Part shown: piece by piece, positions 46,045 to 47,418 of the stretch
Layout of the letters: each line of letters opens with the position of its first letter
Position numbering within the stretch: position 1 is the stretch's first letter
Notes under the pieces: generated by a model
What the model was told of the DNA's origin: nothing
Database searches by the model: none
Seen by the model: only the letters and a program-made list of their open reading frames with translations
DNA from: Planctomycetota bacterium
Lineage (GTDB): Bacteria; Planctomycetota; Phycisphaerae; WQYP01
Assembly: GCA_021851715.1 (NCBI GenBank)
Contig: JAJZCR010000001.1
Location: 71,517-118,934 of the forward strand
DNA length: 47,418 bases
Reading direction: 5' to 3'
Position numbers and translations under genes: made by a program

Positions 46045-47418
46045 TTACACCTTCAACGCCACCTGATGCTCCAATCTGCCTACGTAACGATCGCGGATCG
46101 GTTGCACGGTGTGGGCGATAAACTCGTCCACCTGCTCCACGCAGCGCCCGATGTAACGTCGCGGTTCCATGATTTTATCCAGTTCCACCGCTGCAAAGGC
46201 CGGATCCTGCCGCAGTCGCAACAGCAAATCATTGTCCAATCCGAGATCCTTGACCCGGCCCGCCGCCGCCAGCGAATGTTTCCGGATTTTCTCGTGCAGG
46301 TCCTGCCGATCACCGCCGGCTTTGGTGGCCGCCATGAGAATATTTTCCGTGGCCATAAACGGCAGTTCCGCCATCAGCCGCTGGTTAATCACGCGGACAT
46401 GGACCACCAATCCACGCACCACGTGAATCAAAATATCCAAAATTGCATCGGCGGACAGAAACGCCTCCGGCACCGACAGCCGCTTGTTGGAGGAATCATC
46501 CAGGGATCGCTCAAACATCTGCTGCCCCGCGGTCAGCATGGGTTGCAGTGCCAGACCCATGAGCCAGCGGGCCAAGCCGGTTACCCGCTCGCACAGGACG
46601 GGATTGCGTTTGTAGGCCATGGCTGATGAACCCACCTGCTCATGTTCTATCGGTTCATCTACTTCCTTAAATGCCGCAAGTATGCGGATATCCTGCGCCA
46701 TTTTCTGCGCTGCGGCGGCCACGACCGCCAAACTGGCCAGAATCTGGGCATCCATCACCCGTGGGTAGGTCTGGCCGGTCACCGGGTGAACGCGCTGAAA
46801 TCCCAGCCGCTCGGCCACCAGGTGTTCCAGCCGCTTGACTTTTTCATGGTTGCCATCGAACAGCTCCAGAAAGGAAGCCTGTGTGCCGGTGGTGCCTTTA
46901 ATGCCGCGCAGCATCAACGTTTCCATCCGCAATTCCAGATCCGCCAGCGCCAGTACAAAATCATAGCACCATAAAACCGCGCGCTTGCCCAGCGTGCCCG
47001 GCTGGGCCGGCTGCAAATGGGTGTAGGAAAGCACCGGCAGGTCTTTCCACTGCTGGGCGAAGCGGGCCAGGCTGTCAATCAGATTGGCCAGCTTCAACCG
47101 GATAATCTGCAACGCGTCGCGCAGCAGCAGCACATCCGTGTTGTCCACCACATCCATGGAGGTGGCTCCCAGATGAAGAATCGGCTTGGCCAACGGGGCC
47201 GCCTTGGCAAATGTTTGCAGATGGGCCATCAAGTCATGGCGAAGTCGCTGCTCCTGCCGGGCTGCTTCATGATAGTCAATGTCATCCAGGTGGGCACGCA
47301 TCTGCTGCAACTGCTCATCCGTGATGGGCAACCCCAAATCTTTTTCCGCTTCCGCCAGAGCCAGCCAGATTCTGCGCCAAGTCGAGAATTTGCGTTGTGG
47401 CGAAAATACTTCCAGCAT
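46045..47418 (-). CDS. purB: Adenylosuccinate lyase (5' end cut by window)
   Basis: 457 codons are visible and the gene reaches the window end. The Met at the edge lies inside a conserved segment (EVFSPQRKFSTWRRIWLALAEAEKDLG), so I expect 10-25 more residues upstream. The enzyme acts twice in purine synthesis, splitting SAICAR and adenylosuccinate with release of fumarate. Features: HLGATSMDVVDNTD with the active-site region, TGTQASFL, and the fumarase-superfamily signature GSSAMAYKRNP. The N-terminus and length resemble the adenylosuccinate lyase type also found in eukaryotes rather than the shorter Bacillus-like form. Confidence 0.94.
   Translation of the reverse strand: MLEVFSPQRKFSTWRRIWLALAEAEKDLGLPITDEQLQQMRAHLDDIDYHEAARQEQRLRHDLMAHLQTFAKAAPLAKPILHLGATSMDVVDNTDVLLLRDALQIIRLKLANLIDSLARFAQQWKDLPVLSYTHLQPAQPGTLGKRAVLWCYDFVLALADLELRMETLMLRGIKGTTGTQASFLELFDGNHEKVKRLEHLVAERLGFQRVHPVTGQTYPRVMDAQILASLAVVAAAAQKMAQDIRILAAFKEVDEPIEHEQVGSSAMAYKRNPVLCERVTGLARWLMGLALQPMLTAGQQMFERSLDDSSNKRLSVPEAFLSADAILDILIHVVRGLVVHVRVINQRLMAELPFMATENILMAATKAGGDRQDLHEKIRKHSLAAAGRVKDLGLDNDLLLRLRQDPAFAAVELDKIMEPRRYIGRCVEQVDEFIAHTVQPIRDRYVGRLEHQVALKV

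Overview
The window is dense, GC-rich bacterial DNA with about 37 convincing protein genes on both strands, one tRNA gene, and no rRNA, insertion sequence or CRISPR array. I infer a planctomycete, most likely of the class Phycisphaerae. The grounds are a PEP-CTERM secreted protein, two TMTC-like glycosyltransferase/TPR proteins, a divergent MnmE, scattered housekeeping genes (atpC without an atp operon, rpsB without tsf), an adenylosuccinate lyase of the type also found in eukaryotes, and PhyH/AraC and GH95 genes. This placement is inference from gene content only.

Left part (1-16.5 kb): a tandem pair of membrane/TPR proteins on the minus strand; an MFS transporter with a roughly 285-residue insert before its last membrane helix, followed by a DUF3592 protein; a PEP-CTERM protein with a terminator-like hairpin just before its ribosome binding site; a second MFS exporter; tRNA-Ser(GGA); an exported TPR/coiled-coil protein; a YlbF-family protein; a lone ATP synthase epsilon subunit; a lone MCE/MlaD protein; and a small peptidase-like protein that lacks the usual motif glutamate.

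Middle (16.5-31.8 kb): rpsB with its own promoter and leader hairpin; a PAP2 phosphatase; a gmd-fcl operon for GDP-L-fucose; and, divergent from it, a fusion of a Gfo/Idh/MocA oxidoreductase with an aldo/keto reductase. Then come a KefB-type antiporter with two C-terminal UspA domains, a C-terminally shortened MnmE, a 2Fe-2S ferredoxin, a small membrane protein, a zinc-ribbon protein with a SPOR-like protein, and nadB.

Right part (31.8-47.4 kb): a likely minus-strand transcription unit of sugar transporter, GH95 alpha-L-fucosidase and BaiN-type flavoprotein; a plus-strand run of Sel1-like protein, membrane protein and PduO-type cobalamin adenosyltransferase; a DUF3592 protein; PhyH dioxygenase with an AraC regulator; a DNA photolyase that seems to start at CTG; an exported STN-domain protein; and purB, cut by the window end.

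Fucose is the clearest theme. GDP-fucose synthesis (gmd, fcl) and fucoside breakdown (GH95 with a transporter) both occur, with a two-domain redox fusion divergent from gmd. The most unusual items are that fusion, the MFS transporter with a large insert, the MnmE without its C-terminal cysteine motif, the CTG-start photolyase, and the hairpin in the PEP-CTERM leader. I did not find a defence island or other obviously new multi-gene system.
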